Source: Borreliella chilensis
GTDB taxonomy: Bacteria > Spirochaetota > Spirochaetia > Borreliales > Borreliaceae
DNA: 64,000 nucleotides
Reading direction: 5' to 3'
NCBI GenBank assembly: GCA_000808095.1
Contig: CP009910.1
Span: 62,001 to 126,000 of the forward strand
Below the pieces are notes generated by a model that had not been told where the DNA came from, did no database searches, and worked only from the letters and a program-made list of their open reading frames with translations. Shown piece by piece: positions 8,307 to 17,962 of this stretch; positions within the stretch are counted from its first letter, which is position 1, and each line of letters starts with the position of its first letter. A program made the position numbers and the translations under genes.

Positions 8307-9697
8307 CACTAATAATTTCACTACTAATATTTAAAATATATCCAATACATTCTCAAAGTAACATCGAATATAAATTTTCTTACATTATTAATACTAAGAA
8401 AGAAAATATTGATCTTAAAAAAGGAATTGAAAAACAATTAGACAAAATCTACGGCAAAATAACAGAACATATTGTAAACAATAATGACAAGAATACCATT
8501 GAAAGCATTTATATAAATCAAGATATAATAAAAACAGAGATTGAAATTAGCAAATTAAAAGAAGAAATGGATAAAAAAAAACTTCAAAACATAATAAATG
8601 CAAAAGAAAAACACAACATAAAAACCAAAATTGATGAGCTTAAAAAAAATATTCAAAATATTAACAGAAAGAAAAAAGAATTTGCAAAATATTTCAACAA
8701 TTTAAACAACCTAAAAGCAAAATATAAAAAAATCGAAGAACAACCAACTATCTTAAATTTAAATAAAGAATTTTTCATAAGAGAAGAATTATTTTTTATT
8801 AATTATATTGATCTGAAAAAAATAGAAAATTACTATTTACTAGAAATCAGCAATATAACTCCTGAGAAGATTGAAACTAAAAAAGAAGTATTTAAAACAT
8901 CATCTTCTGTTTATGAAATTGCAGATAAAATAACAAAACACAGTTTTAAAGAAATATTAGGTAGAGAATTTTTAAAAATAAATATTAACGTTAAAAATAA
9001 CACGGATGCAAAAATCTATATAAATGAAAAATTTGTTTCAAAAGGGATATACTACGACGATATTTTTGACATTTCCAAGCTTTCAAACAAAGAAATTGAA
9101 ATAAAAATCACAAGTACAAATTTTGAAAGCCAATCTATTAAAAGAAAGGTCAAAAATGCAGATTCAATAATATTAAATATTGATTTAAGAAGAACAATCT
9201 CTAAAAAAGTAAAGATCACAAGCAATGTAAAATCTAAAGTATTTAAAAAAGGCACATTTATTGGAGAAACTCCAATTGAAATTGAAAAACCAGAAAATCA
9301 AGACATCATTTTGCTTAAATCTGAAGGGTATAAAGATAAATTCAAGTTAATAAATAAAGAAGAAGAACTAGTAGAGATAGAAATGATAAAAACCAATCAA
9401 AACAGACTTAGCGAAACAAGAGATAAATTTTATGTTAATTTGGCTATTTTTACATTAAGCACAATAGGAACCATTTTTGCAGGAACATTACTTAACAATG
9501 CAGAACAACTTTATCAAATAACTGGAAATCACTTTATTAACAAAAGATTAACATCCGAAGATGTATATATGGCAAAAGCAGAACAAATGACTGCAACATT
9601 TATTCTTGGAGCAGGAATCACTCTAACTATTGGAAGCTTTATTGCGTTAATAACCCATTTAGTAGAATATATTAAAGAAGCAAATCTAGGAGAATAA
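8288..9697 (+). CDS. Secreted/membrane-anchored PEGA-domain protein with coiled coil
   Basis: The 469-residue product begins with a typical signal peptide (MEKFKLTLIISLLIFKIYP, cut near HSQ). It continues with a lysine/glutamate-rich coiled coil (about 70-160), then a PEGA-like beta domain (about 235-365) that includes GTFIGETPIEIE and a GYKDKF segment. It ends with two hydrophobic helices (about 385-405 and 435-460). PEGA domains are surface or periplasmic beta modules of unclear function. The start lies within the last 19 bases of prfB, with GAAGAG as a modest binding site, so expression is probably coupled. No enzyme motif was seen. Confidence 0.7.
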   Translation: MEKFKLTLIISLLIFKIYPIHSQSNIEYKFSYIINTKKENIDLKKGIEKQLDKIYGKITEHIVNNNDKNTIESIYINQDIIKTEIEISKLKEEMDKKKLQNIINAKEKHNIKTKIDELKKNIQNINRKKKEFAKYFNNLNNLKAKYKKIEEQPTILNLNKEFFIREELFFINYIDLKKIENYYLLEISNITPEKIETKKEVFKTSSSVYEIADKITKHSFKEILGREFLKININVKNNTDAKIYINEKFVSKGIYYDDIFDISKLSNKEIEIKITSTNFESQSIKRKVKNADSIILNIDLRRTISKKVKITSNVKSKVFKKGTFIGETPIEIEKPENQDIILLKSEGYKDKFKLINKEEELVEIEMIKTNQNRLSETRDKFYVNLAIFTLSTIGTIFAGTLLNNAEQLYQITGNHFINKRLTSEDVYMAKAEQMTATFILGAGITLTIGSFIALITHLVEYIKEANLGE

Positions 9698-9733
9698 ATT
9701 TAACACTTGATAATAAAATAGGAGAACAAACTT

Positions 9734-10579
9734 TTGGGCATTTTAGCAAAAATAAAAGAATTATTTAAAAGCAAACAACAAGAAAATATTATTGAAAATT
9801 TAGAAGACATCCTCTTAGAATCAGATATTAATAATGACATTGTAATAGAAATAATAAACAAATTAACAAAAGACAAAAATGAAAACGAAAAAACTATTAT
9901 TGAAAAATTAAAAGAACTTTTAAATAATTATATTAACACAAAAAAATTTACTCTAAAAAATAACAAATTAAACATTTTGTTAATAATTGGCATAAATGGA
10001 ATTGGAAAAACATCAAGCATAGCAAAGCTTGCAAATAAATTTAAAAATGAAGGCAAAAATATATTAATATCAGCTGCTGATACATTCAGAGCAGCTGCAA
10101 TTGAACAAATAAAAATTTATGGTGAACAAATCGGAATTAGAATAATATCTCAAAACCAAGGAAGCGATCCATCAGCTGTGATATTCGACAGCATCTCAAG
10201 CGCTAAGCTTAAAAATTATGACGCACTAATTATTGACACAGCCGGAAGGTTACAAAATAAAGAAAATTTAATAAAAGAGCTTCAAAAAATAAACAATGTG
10301 ATCTTAAAACAAATACACAACACTGACATCAATTATCAAAAACTACTTGTGATCGATTCTACTATTGGAAAAAATACAAATAGTCAAGCAGAAATTTTTA
10401 ATAAAGCAATAGAAATAGACGGCATAATAATCACAAAGCTTGATTCATCTTCCAGGGCAGGTGCAATAATAAATATTTCAAAAATTCTTAAAAAACCTAT
10501 ATACTTTACTACATTTGGAGAAAATCTAGAAGATATTAAAGAATTTGATATCAATGAATATCTTAATAAATTGCTATGA
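9734..10579 (+). CDS. ftsY: Signal recognition particle receptor FtsY
   Basis: FtsY docks SRP-ribosome complexes at the membrane and activates the SRP GTPase. The start is a TTG preceded by AGGAGA (8-base spacing). In its 281 residues are the N helical domain (1-75) and a G domain with GINGIGKT (86-93), the DTFRAAAIEQ SRP-GTPase insertion motif, DTAGR, and TKLD followed by SSSRAG. The closing GENLEDIKEFD is also family-typical. It is a minimal NG form that lacks the acidic A domain of E. coli FtsY. It overlaps the next gene by ATGA. Confidence 0.95.
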   Translation: MGILAKIKELFKSKQQENIIENLEDILLESDINNDIVIEIINKLTKDKNENEKTIIEKLKELLNNYINTKKFTLKNNKLNILLIIGINGIGKTSSIAKLANKFKNEGKNILISAADTFRAAAIEQIKIYGEQIGIRIISQNQGSDPSAVIFDSISSAKLKNYDALIIDTAGRLQNKENLIKELQKINNVILKQIHNTDINYQKLLVIDSTIGKNTNSQAEIFNKAIEIDGIIITKLDSSSRAGAIINISKILKKPIYFTTFGENLEDIKEFDINEYLNKLL

Positions 10580-11604
10580 AAAAAATCCAATTAATACTCA
10601 TTATATTCATACCCCAAATTATTTATGCAAAAAGCTATTTTGCATCTGATGTGTTTTTCAATAAATACCAAAAATTAAGCGAAAAACCAAAAACAGGGTA
10701 TTACATTGAATATCATTATATTGATGATACCGAAAAACTTTACTTGTACAAAGAAAATAATCTAATAAAATACAAGACACTCCAAATCATAGAAAACACA
10801 ACAAAAATAACATATTACGATGCAAAAATTACAAAAAGAAAAGAAGAAATTTATGACAATTTAAATAATAAAATACAAGAAATAGAATATAATAATAACG
10901 GAAAAATCCTTGAAACAGCTAATTACTTTTATGAAAACGGCAACCTAATATCCAAAGATTTAAAAACAATAAACCAAAATTCAAAATCAATACATTATTC
11001 CAAAGACGAAAATGGTAAATTACTAAAAATAACAGGCTCAAATTTTCAAATTTGGAACTATGGAATTAATGGCGACATAAAATCCACATATTTTGATATA
11101 AAAAAATCAACAACAAAAGTAATAAACTACGATGACAAGAAAAGAAATTCAAACAGCATAATACTTGTTAATAATAAAATAAAATCTAAAGAAAAAAATC
11201 AATATCTAGATGAACAAAAAACAGTAAATACCTTTGAAGAAGAAACTACAAAAATTGTCTCTACTTACCAGAAAAACAACCTCATTAAAGAGGAAATATA
11301 CAAAGATAATGAACTGATAAAAATTAATGATTTTCAATATAACTCATATGATATGATAATTTTTCAAAATACTAAAGAAAAGGATAAAGATAAATACATC
11401 AATACTAAAATTGAATACGAATATAACCAAGACAATCAATTAAAAAGCAAAAAAATTTATGAAAACGACATAATTTATCTAAAAACTGAATACTACAATG
11501 ATAATGAATATGAAGAAGAAATATACTACAATAAAAAACCAGCTCTCAGAATAAAACATAAGAATGGAAAAATTACCGAAGAAAAACCAATAGGAACAAA
11601 TTAA
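10576..11604 (+). CDS. Secreted protein with YD/MORN-like repeats, unknown function
   Basis: The product is 342 residues and starts with a signal peptide (MKKIQLILIIFIPQIIYAKS), so it is probably periplasmic or outer-membrane associated; no lipobox cysteine is present. The body is made of irregular 20-25 residue beta-rich units of the type YYENGNL or YNNNGKI, with alternating Tyr, Asn, Lys and Glu, similar to MORN-variant or YD-like repeats. It is coupled to ftsY by a 4-base overlap and followed without a gap by the Lol-like exporter genes, so a role at the cell envelope fits. I know no function. Confidence 0.65.
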   Translation: MKKIQLILIIFIPQIIYAKSYFASDVFFNKYQKLSEKPKTGYYIEYHYIDDTEKLYLYKENNLIKYKTLQIIENTTKITYYDAKITKRKEEIYDNLNNKIQEIEYNNNGKILETANYFYENGNLISKDLKTINQNSKSIHYSKDENGKLLKITGSNFQIWNYGINGDIKSTYFDIKKSTTKVINYDDKKRNSNSIILVNNKIKSKEKNQYLDEQKTVNTFEEETTKIVSTYQKNNLIKEEIYKDNELIKINDFQYNSYDMIIFQNTKEKDKDKYINTKIEYEYNQDNQLKSKKIYENDIIYLKTEYYNDNEYEEEIYYNKKPALRIKHKNGKITEEKPIGTN

Positions 11605-12858
11605 ATGAATATAAGAAAATTTTTGCTTAAAAGGTTAATACTAGGAGAAAAAAATAGTTTAGCTCTCACAATTGTAATAATATTAAGTATTGCCTTAGGT
11701 GAAATAATAATTATTTTAACAATATCAATCATGAATGGTTTTCAAAACGATTTTTTCCTTAGCATTACAAATGTAGAAAGTGGAAATTTAAAAATAGAAA
11801 ATGAACTCACACAAGAAGAAATCAAAGAAATTAAAAAAATTAAAGGAATAAAACATATAAATAAAATATATGAAACACAGGGCATTGGAATTCAAAATTA
11901 TTATTATCCAACTATTTTGAATATTATTGCAATTGATATTAAAGATCTTAAAAACGACCAAAATTTTATTTCGTTTACAGGACTTAAAAAAGATGAACTT
12001 GAGATTAAAGACAATGAAATCATTATTGGAAATGTACTCTCTTACAATTTAAACCTATTTGAAAATGAAACCTTAAGATTAATAATCGCCGATGAAATAA
12101 AAAACTTTACATCAGTAGAAAATGATATAAAAAAATTTCAAATAAAATCAATTTTTAAAAGTAGTTATGCAAAAATAAATGAAACTTTAATTTTTATGAA
12201 TATAGACTATTTTATTAAAAATAAAATTTTGCATAATTCTAGTATTAATTACCAAGTAAAAACAACAAATCTAAATCCAAGTAGCAAATTAATTGGCAAA
12301 ATCACAGCTATTAATCCTAAAATTAAAGTAAAAACCTGGAATGAATACAATAAAGAGTTCTATAAAACATTGAAAATAGAACGAAATACAATGTTGATTA
12401 TTTTAGCAAGCATTTTCATTGTCATTGCTGTTAATGCGTATTATCTGCAAAAAAGAGTAATAATAAACAAAAATAAAGCCATTTTAATACTATTAGCCGT
12501 GGGTCTTAGAAGCAAAAAAATAAAACAAATTTTTTTGATCCACTCAATAATAATCTGCACTATAGGAGGACTTCTTGGCTTGATACTAGGAATTTCAATT
12601 TCTTTGAATATAAATGAAATTTTAAAAACAATTGACAGTCTGGTGAATACTTTAATAAATTTTTTAAATCAAATATTAGACTTAGAAATAGATACAATTA
12701 AAATACAAATAGTAAAAAGCGCAATTACCCCTAAATTATTTCTAAGTGATTTAGCATTTACTTTCTCCTTTGCTTGTTTTTCTACAATATATTCAAGCGT
12801 AAAAGCAACAAAAAAAATTGGAAACCAAAAAAACATTGAAACTATAAATGGATCGTAA
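11605..12858 (+). CDS. ABC transporter permease, LolC/E (FtsX-like) family
   Basis: A 417-residue permease with the LolC/LolE plan: one N-terminal helix (about 20-43), a large periplasmic domain (45-260) and three C-terminal helices (about 262-285, 310-335, 385-405). It follows the secreted-protein gene with no gap and overlaps the ATPase gene. LolCDE extracts lipoproteins from the inner membrane, and in lipoprotein-rich spirochaetes this is a sensible role, but macrolide-exporter-type (MacB) relatives have the same architecture. It has a paralogue at 13540. Confidence 0.75.
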   Translation: MNIRKFLLKRLILGEKNSLALTIVIILSIALGEIIIILTISIMNGFQNDFFLSITNVESGNLKIENELTQEEIKEIKKIKGIKHINKIYETQGIGIQNYYYPTILNIIAIDIKDLKNDQNFISFTGLKKDELEIKDNEIIIGNVLSYNLNLFENETLRLIIADEIKNFTSVENDIKKFQIKSIFKSSYAKINETLIFMNIDYFIKNKILHNSSINYQVKTTNLNPSSKLIGKITAINPKIKVKTWNEYNKEFYKTLKIERNTMLIILASIFIVIAVNAYYLQKRVIINKNKAILILLAVGLRSKKIKQIFLIHSIIICTIGGLLGLILGISISLNINEILKTIDSLVNTLINFLNQILDLEIDTIKIQIVKSAITPKLFLSDLAFTFSFACFSTIYSSVKATKKIGNQKNIETINGS

Positions 12859-13543
12859 AATGGAAAATATACTAACTATACAAAATCTTTGCAAAGCATA
12901 CAAAAAAAATAAAAAAACAAAAATTCAAATAATAGAAAATTTAAACCTAATTGTAACAAAAGGTGAATTTATTTCAATTCAAGGAAAAAGTGGTTGCGGA
13001 AAATCAACTCTTTTTAATATGATCTCGGGAATAGATAAAATAGACTCTGGAGAGATAATATCATGTGGAGTATCTTTGAAAAATGCAAATGAAAAAATAT
13101 TAAGTTTGTATAAAAACAAACAAATAGGTTTAGTATTCCAAAATTATAATTTAATAAATGAGTTTAACGTAATTGAAAACATAATTCTACCTCAAATTAT
13201 CTCAGGCCAACAAACAAAAGAAACAATAAATAAAAAAGCTCTGGATTTAATGCAAATACTAAAAATAGAAAACAGAGCAAACCATTACCCTTCAGAACTC
13301 TCAGGGGGTGAATCACAAAGGGTTGCTATTGCCAGAGCATTAATCAATGAGCCTAATATAATTTTATGCGATGAACCTACAGGAAATTTAGACTTAATGA
13401 CAGCTAAAACTGTAGAAAATCTCCTTATCAATACAGCAAAAAATTTAAAAAAAACCTTAATACTAGTTAGCCATAACCCAAAATTCGCAAACAAAGCAGA
13501 TTCAAAATATGAATTTAAAAACAGGACGTTAAAAAGAATATGA
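12848..13543 (+). CDS. lolD: ABC transporter ATP-binding protein, LolD-like
   Basis: The 231-residue ATPase is of the LolD/MacB/FtsE class. Visible are Walker A GKSGCGKST (about 45-53), Q-loop VFQNYNLI, signature LSGGESQRVAIARAL, Walker B IILCDEPTGNLD and the switch histidine in LVSHNP. It sits between two FtsX-type permeases, giving a complete exporter that would power release of lipoproteins from the inner membrane. The start could be ATG 12848 (overlapping the upstream permease) or ATG 12860; neither has a clear ribosome binding site, which suggests translational coupling. It overlaps the downstream gene by ATGA. Confidence 0.85.
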   Translation: MDRKMENILTIQNLCKAYKKNKKTKIQIIENLNLIVTKGEFISIQGKSGCGKSTLFNMISGIDKIDSGEIISCGVSLKNANEKILSLYKNKQIGLVFQNYNLINEFNVIENIILPQIISGQQTKETINKKALDLMQILKIENRANHYPSELSGGESQRVAIARALINEPNIILCDEPTGNLDLMTAKTVENLLINTAKNLKKTLILVSHNPKFANKADSKYEFKNRTLKRI

Positions 13544-14793
13544 TGCTTTTAAAGCTAACAGAAATTACAAAAATTGCTTACATAATTTTTAAAAATTCAA
13601 CAAATAAAAAAGCTTTAATAGGCTCTGGAATATCATTAAGCTTAGTAATGGTCCCATTAATTATTGTATACTATATGTCTAGCAATATTATGAGCTCCAC
13701 TATTAACAAATATATTGAAAGCGAAGGATTTTCTATACAAATAGAATACAACGACACAAATAAAACTCTTTCCCTAAAAAACAGATTAAGTTCATTTAAA
13801 AAAAAATATAATTACAAAGATTTAAATTATTTTTTTGAAAAAAGAACTTACGGAATTATTGGGAATAATAAAAAACAAGGTGTATTAATAAGAGCAATAG
13901 AAAACGTATTCACATTGGAAAATAAATCAATAAAATTAATAAAAGGTACTAAAAATTTAAAAAAGAATTCTATATTGATTTCAAACCAAATAAAAAATAA
14001 ACTTAATTTAAATCTAAATGAAAAAATTGACATTTTGATTCCAAATACAAAAAACAATAAAATAATACCCAGAATAAGAAAATTTAACATATCAGGAATA
14101 ATTGAAACTGGACTACAAGATATTGATAAAAATTTGGTATTAATTTCTTTTGAAAACGAAAATTTAATGTCAAAACAATTTTCAAAAAGCATAATTGGAT
14201 TTAAAACAAATTCCAATTCCAGAAACAAAATTGAAATCTTGAAACAGAATCTAGAAACTGAATTTCAAGAATTCCAAATAAAAACATTCTATGAACTTTA
14301 CTTAAACAAATACAATAATCTAGATATAAGTAAAAAACTTTTAATATTCATTATGGCTTTGATTATAATATTTGCAAGCATCAACATATCCTCATCTCTT
14401 TCAATGCTAATTTTTGAAAATAAAAAGAAAATTGCAATACTAAAATCGATTGGAATGAATAACTTAAACTTAAAAATAATATTTCTTTTGATATCACTTA
14501 CATTAAGCACTACTTTTTGTGGAATTGGAATAATAATTGGCAACTACCTAACACTTAAAATATCTTATTTAATAAACTTTATTGATAATGTTTTAAACTT
14601 TTTTCTAAAAATACTAGGAGAAGAAAATTCTGAAATATTAAACTCAGAATATTACGTATCTGAACTTCAAATACATTTAAGCTTAAGCTTCAGCTTAACA
14701 CTTCTTGGTTTGTATATGTTAATAAGTATTTTAACTACACTAATTCCGCTTAACATTATCTCAAATCTAAAAGAAAAAGAAATCTTAAAATAG
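13540..14793 (+). CDS. ABC transporter permease, LolC/E (FtsX-like) family, second copy
   Basis: This second 417-residue permease of the exporter shares the plan of its partner at 11605: a first helix at about 22-48, a periplasmic domain, then three helices (about 268-292, 310-335, 382-405). The segment IAILKSIGMNNLNLKIIF just after the second helix is typical of the FtsX domain coupling helix. A 4-base overlap with the ATPase gene shows joint translation. The two permeases have diverged, as in LolC and LolE, suggesting a heterodimer. The last gene of the plus-strand run, it converges with the minus-strand gene ending at 14804, leaving a 10-base gap. Confidence 0.75.
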   Translation: MMLLKLTEITKIAYIIFKNSTNKKALIGSGISLSLVMVPLIIVYYMSSNIMSSTINKYIESEGFSIQIEYNDTNKTLSLKNRLSSFKKKYNYKDLNYFFEKRTYGIIGNNKKQGVLIRAIENVFTLENKSIKLIKGTKNLKKNSILISNQIKNKLNLNLNEKIDILIPNTKNNKIIPRIRKFNISGIIETGLQDIDKNLVLISFENENLMSKQFSKSIIGFKTNSNSRNKIEILKQNLETEFQEFQIKTFYELYLNKYNNLDISKKLLIFIMALIIIFASINISSSLSMLIFENKKKIAILKSIGMNNLNLKIIFLLISLTLSTTFCGIGIIIGNYLTLKISYLINFIDNVLNFFLKILGEENSEILNSEYYVSELQIHLSLSFSLTLLGLYMLISILTTLIPLNIISNLKEKEILK

Positions 14794-14803
14794 TTTAAAA
14801 ATT

Positions 14804-16093
14804 CTATTTAATCATCACGTTATTAATTTTAATAGCTAAAAAATCCTTTTCAATTGTAGGATAAATCTCATTTGGGAAAATCGTACTAATTGTGAAACTT
14901 TGCTTAGATTTAGATTTTAAAAAAGAATTGGCAGAAGAGATTAATTTTCGTCTCAAAGATCTAATAATTCTATCTTCCTTATCAACATAACTAATTTCAA
15001 TCTCCAGATTTTTAATAATATCTTTTGAAGAATTGAACACTTCTATTACAGTATTTGCCTCACAAATTCCAAAAGACTTTTTAAAATGATTTCCAATATA
15101 TTTAAATTCTAATATAAAAGAATCTGAATCAAGGCTTACACCATTTTTATCATCAACATTCTCAAAAAAATCAAGCTCAATAATATCTAAAACTATTTTT
15201 TTAGGATTAGCATTAATGGTCCTTGGAATATTTGATATAACATCAATTGGAATATAAACATTTTTACCCCATTTTGCAGGAAAATCACTTTCTTTGTCAA
15301 AAACCTGATTAAAAATAGACTTACCAAGATCATCGTAAACCGTAACTCTGTAAGAAATCTTTTTAACAGGATGAACTTTAGAAACAATCCCCGCTTTAAG
15401 TTGATACAAATGGGCATCCTCAAACACTAAAACTTTAGCATCCTCTATTTCTGTGTAATATAAGTCTTTAGAGCTTGAAATAAGATTAACAGCTTCAACT
15501 ACTAAATCAGTAGCCATGGTAATAGGCGGAAGACCTTGAAATGTAGAAAGAGACGTTATTTTATCTTCTAAAACCATTTTCCCATTCCCACCAACAAAAG
15601 TATGAAAGGATCTATAAGTAATAAAAGAAATAAAAAATATCAAGATAGAACTTAAAGTTAATATTAATATCCTATTCTTAAATTTTTTAGATTCATAATA
15701 ATCGATTAAATCTAAATCATTTCTTATTCCAAATTCTTTTGCTTGTAAACTTACATGGACCATTTTTTTTTTAGATTCTTTAGTATTTACCTTATCAGTA
15801 ATATCTTTAAAAAGAAAAAAAAATAAACTAAAGATTGATTTATCGTGAAGAGAATACAAATAGATAGATTCAAGCTCTCTAAAAGCAAAATCTATCTTGC
15901 CCATTTTAAAAGATCTTTTGACTCTCGCATAAGTTCTTTTAAAATGAAGCTCCATATTTTCAATATCATTATCAGAAATATCTGATCTTTCAATAATATT
16001 TTTTATACTCTTTTTGCTTAAAACTTTATTTCTATGTTTCCTAAGTTTTGATAAATAAATCTTAATTCTATCTTCAGATGTTTTGCTATTCAT
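14804..16093 (-). CDS. Hypothetical single-pass membrane protein
   Basis: I do not recognise this 429-residue protein. Residues 1-138 are basic and helical (possibly a TPR-like pair around 55-115). A single strong membrane helix follows (about 141-160), then an all-beta-looking domain to the C-terminus, probably periplasmic, with SYRVTVYDD and VIEVFNSSKD segments reminiscent of immunoglobulin-like folds. The start ATG overlaps the end of the upstream gene by 8 bases, so the two form a small operon. Functional clues are lacking. Confidence 0.7.
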   Translation of the reverse strand: MNSKTSEDRIKIYLSKLRKHRNKVLSKKSIKNIIERSDISDNDIENMELHFKRTYARVKRSFKMGKIDFAFRELESIYLYSLHDKSIFSLFFFLFKDITDKVNTKESKKKMVHVSLQAKEFGIRNDLDLIDYYESKKFKNRILILTLSSILIFFISFITYRSFHTFVGGNGKMVLEDKITSLSTFQGLPPITMATDLVVEAVNLISSSKDLYYTEIEDAKVLVFEDAHLYQLKAGIVSKVHPVKKISYRVTVYDDLGKSIFNQVFDKESDFPAKWGKNVYIPIDVISNIPRTINANPKKIVLDIIELDFFENVDDKNGVSLDSDSFILEFKYIGNHFKKSFGICEANTVIEVFNSSKDIIKNLEIEISYVDKEDRIIRSLRRKLISSANSFLKSKSKQSFTISTIFPNEIYPTIEKDFLAIKINNVMIK

Positions 16094-16403
16094 TATCTTC
16101 TAATTCATCAACTTTTTTTAAAAGCCAATAAGCAATATTCCTAGCCGTAGTCTTTGTAACAGAAATTCCTATAAAAGAGTTAATTAATACTATTTTCCCC
16201 TCTCCATTCTTAAGTTCTTTTGAAGCCTCTTCTAAAACGCCTTCTTTGGTTTTTGTATAAGCAATCTCTTCAGAAATTTCTGTAGACTCAAAAACAAGAT
16301 CACAAAAAATCTCTCCTGTACTAGTCACACTACCATAAATATTATTAATAGGAACCAATTTATAATCTTCAGCTTTTTCAAACCTATAAATTATTTCTTT
16401 CAT
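16086..16403 (-). CDS. Conserved small hypothetical protein (105 aa)
   Basis: A small soluble protein with a beta-rich start (IIYRFEKAEDYKLVPINNIYG) and an acidic C-terminus. The open frame extends upstream to an ATG at 16457, but those extra residues are hydrophobic and unlike the rest, so I prefer ATG 16403. Neither start has a good ribosome binding site, and a TATGAT/TATACT-like sequence lies only about 15 bases upstream of 16403, so a nearly leaderless transcript is possible. Operonic with the membrane protein at 14804. The function is unknown. Confidence 0.6.
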   Translation of the reverse strand: MKEIIYRFEKAEDYKLVPINNIYGSVTSTGEIFCDLVFESTEISEEIAYTKTKEGVLEEASKELKNGEGKIVLINSFIGISVTKTTARNIAYWLLKKVDELEDNE

Positions 16404-16498
16404 ATAAACGAGTATATCATAATCAAAAAACATAGCCAATAAACAAAATTTATACAAAAAAATAATTTAAACTTTTTTTATGAAATAAAAAATAATGC

Positions 16499-16504
16499 TA
16501 TAAT
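16499..16504 (+). promoter_or_regulatory. -10 element of the sufS promoter
   Basis: A perfect TATAAT stands in the divergent region between the minus-strand gene and sufS, about 40 bases before the start. The -35 region (around 16476-16482) is a T-rich stretch without a clear TTGACA. Confidence 0.5.
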
Positions 16505-16546
16505 AATTAAAAACTAAAACTCGAAACAAAGGAACTTTTGGGGATT

Positions 16547-17815
16547 ATGAACTTCAAACAAATAAAAAGCAATGCTGAGAAGGTTGCGCTTTTAAGAAAA
16601 GATTTTCCTATTTTAAATAAATTGCTTGACAATAAACATATAATTTATTTTGACAATGCCGCAACTTCTCAAAAACCCAAAACTGTAATTTATTCTGGTG
16701 TTGAATATTATGAAAATTACAACTCAAATGTACATAGAAGCGGCCACAAGTTTGCAATTCAAGCTAGCATAAAAATAGAAAAAACAAGAGAGCTTGTAAA
16801 AAATTTCATTAATTCAGAATCTTCAAAAAATATAATATTTAACTCTGGAACTACAGATGGCATTAATACCATTGCAAACTCATTTTTTTACTCAAAATAC
16901 TTTAAAAAAAAAGATGAAATTATTCTTACAGCTCTTGAACATAATAGTAATTTGCTACCATGGGCAAATCTTGCAAAATTAGCTAATCTAACAATTAAGA
17001 TTGCCAAATTCAATGAAATGGGAATTATTAATCCTGAAGAAATTGAAAAACTTATTACAGAAAAAACAAAACTTATCAGTATATCAGGAATAAATAATAC
17101 CTTGGGCACAATTAATGATTTAGAATCTATTGGTAAAATTGCGAAAAAATACAATATAAGTCTTTTTATAGATGCTGCACAAATGGCACCTCATATAAAA
17201 ATAGATGTTAAAAAAATTGGTTGCGACTTTTTGGTATTTTCTGGACATAAAATGCTTGCTCCAACAGGAATAGGAATTTTATATATTTCAAATAACATGA
17301 TTGAAAAGCTTAATAGCTCGAAATTAGGAGGAAATACAGTAGAAAAAATATACATAGAAAATAAAAAAATTGAATTTAAATCTCTTGATGCTCCTAATAA
17401 GTTTGAATCAGGAACTCCAAATATTGCAGGAATTATTGGACTTGGAGAGGCAATAAAATACATCAATAACATCTCTATGGATTTTATTTTAGAACATGAT
17501 CAGCAATTAATCGAATATGGGATAAAAAAATTACAAGAACTTGATGAAGTTGAATTTTTGCTAAATAAAAATCTTAAAAGAAATTCAATAATATCATTTA
17601 CAGTAAAAAATATTCACTCACACGATATTGAAACATGTCTAGATACAATGGGAATAGCGACTCGAGCTGGAAAAACTTGTTCTTATGTAGCATTTTTCCC
17701 AGAAAATTTAAATAAAAACCATCTCCTAAGAATTAGTTTTTATTTTTATAACACACAAGAAGAAATTGATATTTTCATATCAGGATTAAAAAAAGTAATA
17801 AAAGAACTTTCCTGA
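16547..17815 (+). CDS. sufS: Cysteine desulfurase SufS (class V aminotransferase fold)
   Basis: SufS is a PLP enzyme that takes sulfur from cysteine for Fe-S cluster or thio-tRNA synthesis. In this 422-residue product the PLP lysine is in DFLVFSGHKMLAP (about 224-236), and the sulfur-carrying cysteine is in ATRAGKTCSYVAFF near residue 375, a SufS/CsdA-type position. EHNSNLLPW and the cofactor-binding DAAQ (about 210) also match. The start is uncertain: TTG 16538 (AAAGGA, spacing 4) or ATG 16547 (GGGG, spacing 3). SufU follows downstream, but no sufB, sufC or sufD lies here, so this may be a minimal sulfur-relay pair. Confidence 0.9.
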   Translation: MNFKQIKSNAEKVALLRKDFPILNKLLDNKHIIYFDNAATSQKPKTVIYSGVEYYENYNSNVHRSGHKFAIQASIKIEKTRELVKNFINSESSKNIIFNSGTTDGINTIANSFFYSKYFKKKDEIILTALEHNSNLLPWANLAKLANLTIKIAKFNEMGIINPEEIEKLITEKTKLISISGINNTLGTINDLESIGKIAKKYNISLFIDAAQMAPHIKIDVKKIGCDFLVFSGHKMLAPTGIGILYISNNMIEKLNSSKLGGNTVEKIYIENKKIEFKSLDAPNKFESGTPNIAGIIGLGEAIKYINNISMDFILEHDQQLIEYGIKKLQELDEVEFLLNKNLKRNSIISFTVKNIHSHDIETCLDTMGIATRAGKTCSYVAFFPENLNKNHLLRISFYFYNTQEEIDIFISGLKKVIKELS

Positions 17816-17840
17816 AAATTGAAATAACAAACATATTAAC

Positions 17841-17875
17841 AAAGTTAATCAAAATCTTTCTCTTTGATTAACTTT
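17841..17875. terminator. Perfect 13-bp inverted repeat after sufS, possible terminator
   Basis: AAAGTTAATCAAA (17841-17853) pairs perfectly with TTTGATTAACTTT (17863-17875) around a 9-base loop, 26 bases after the sufS stop. The stem is AT-rich and no clean U-run follows on the plus strand (AATTGTATTCTT), so it could be a weak terminator, an attenuator between sufS and sufU, or a protein-binding palindrome. Confidence 0.45.
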
Positions 17876-17962
17876 AATTGTATTCTTAAAATTTTTTATT
17901 TAAAAAATCTCCATATTATTTTTTATATTGATTTAATAAATCAAAGAAAATAAAATTAAATT

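Noticed and set aside
14788..14809. AAATAG...CTATTT stem between convergent genes as a bidirectional terminator
   Set aside because: Only 6 AT pairs with a 10-base loop and no U-run; not convincing.
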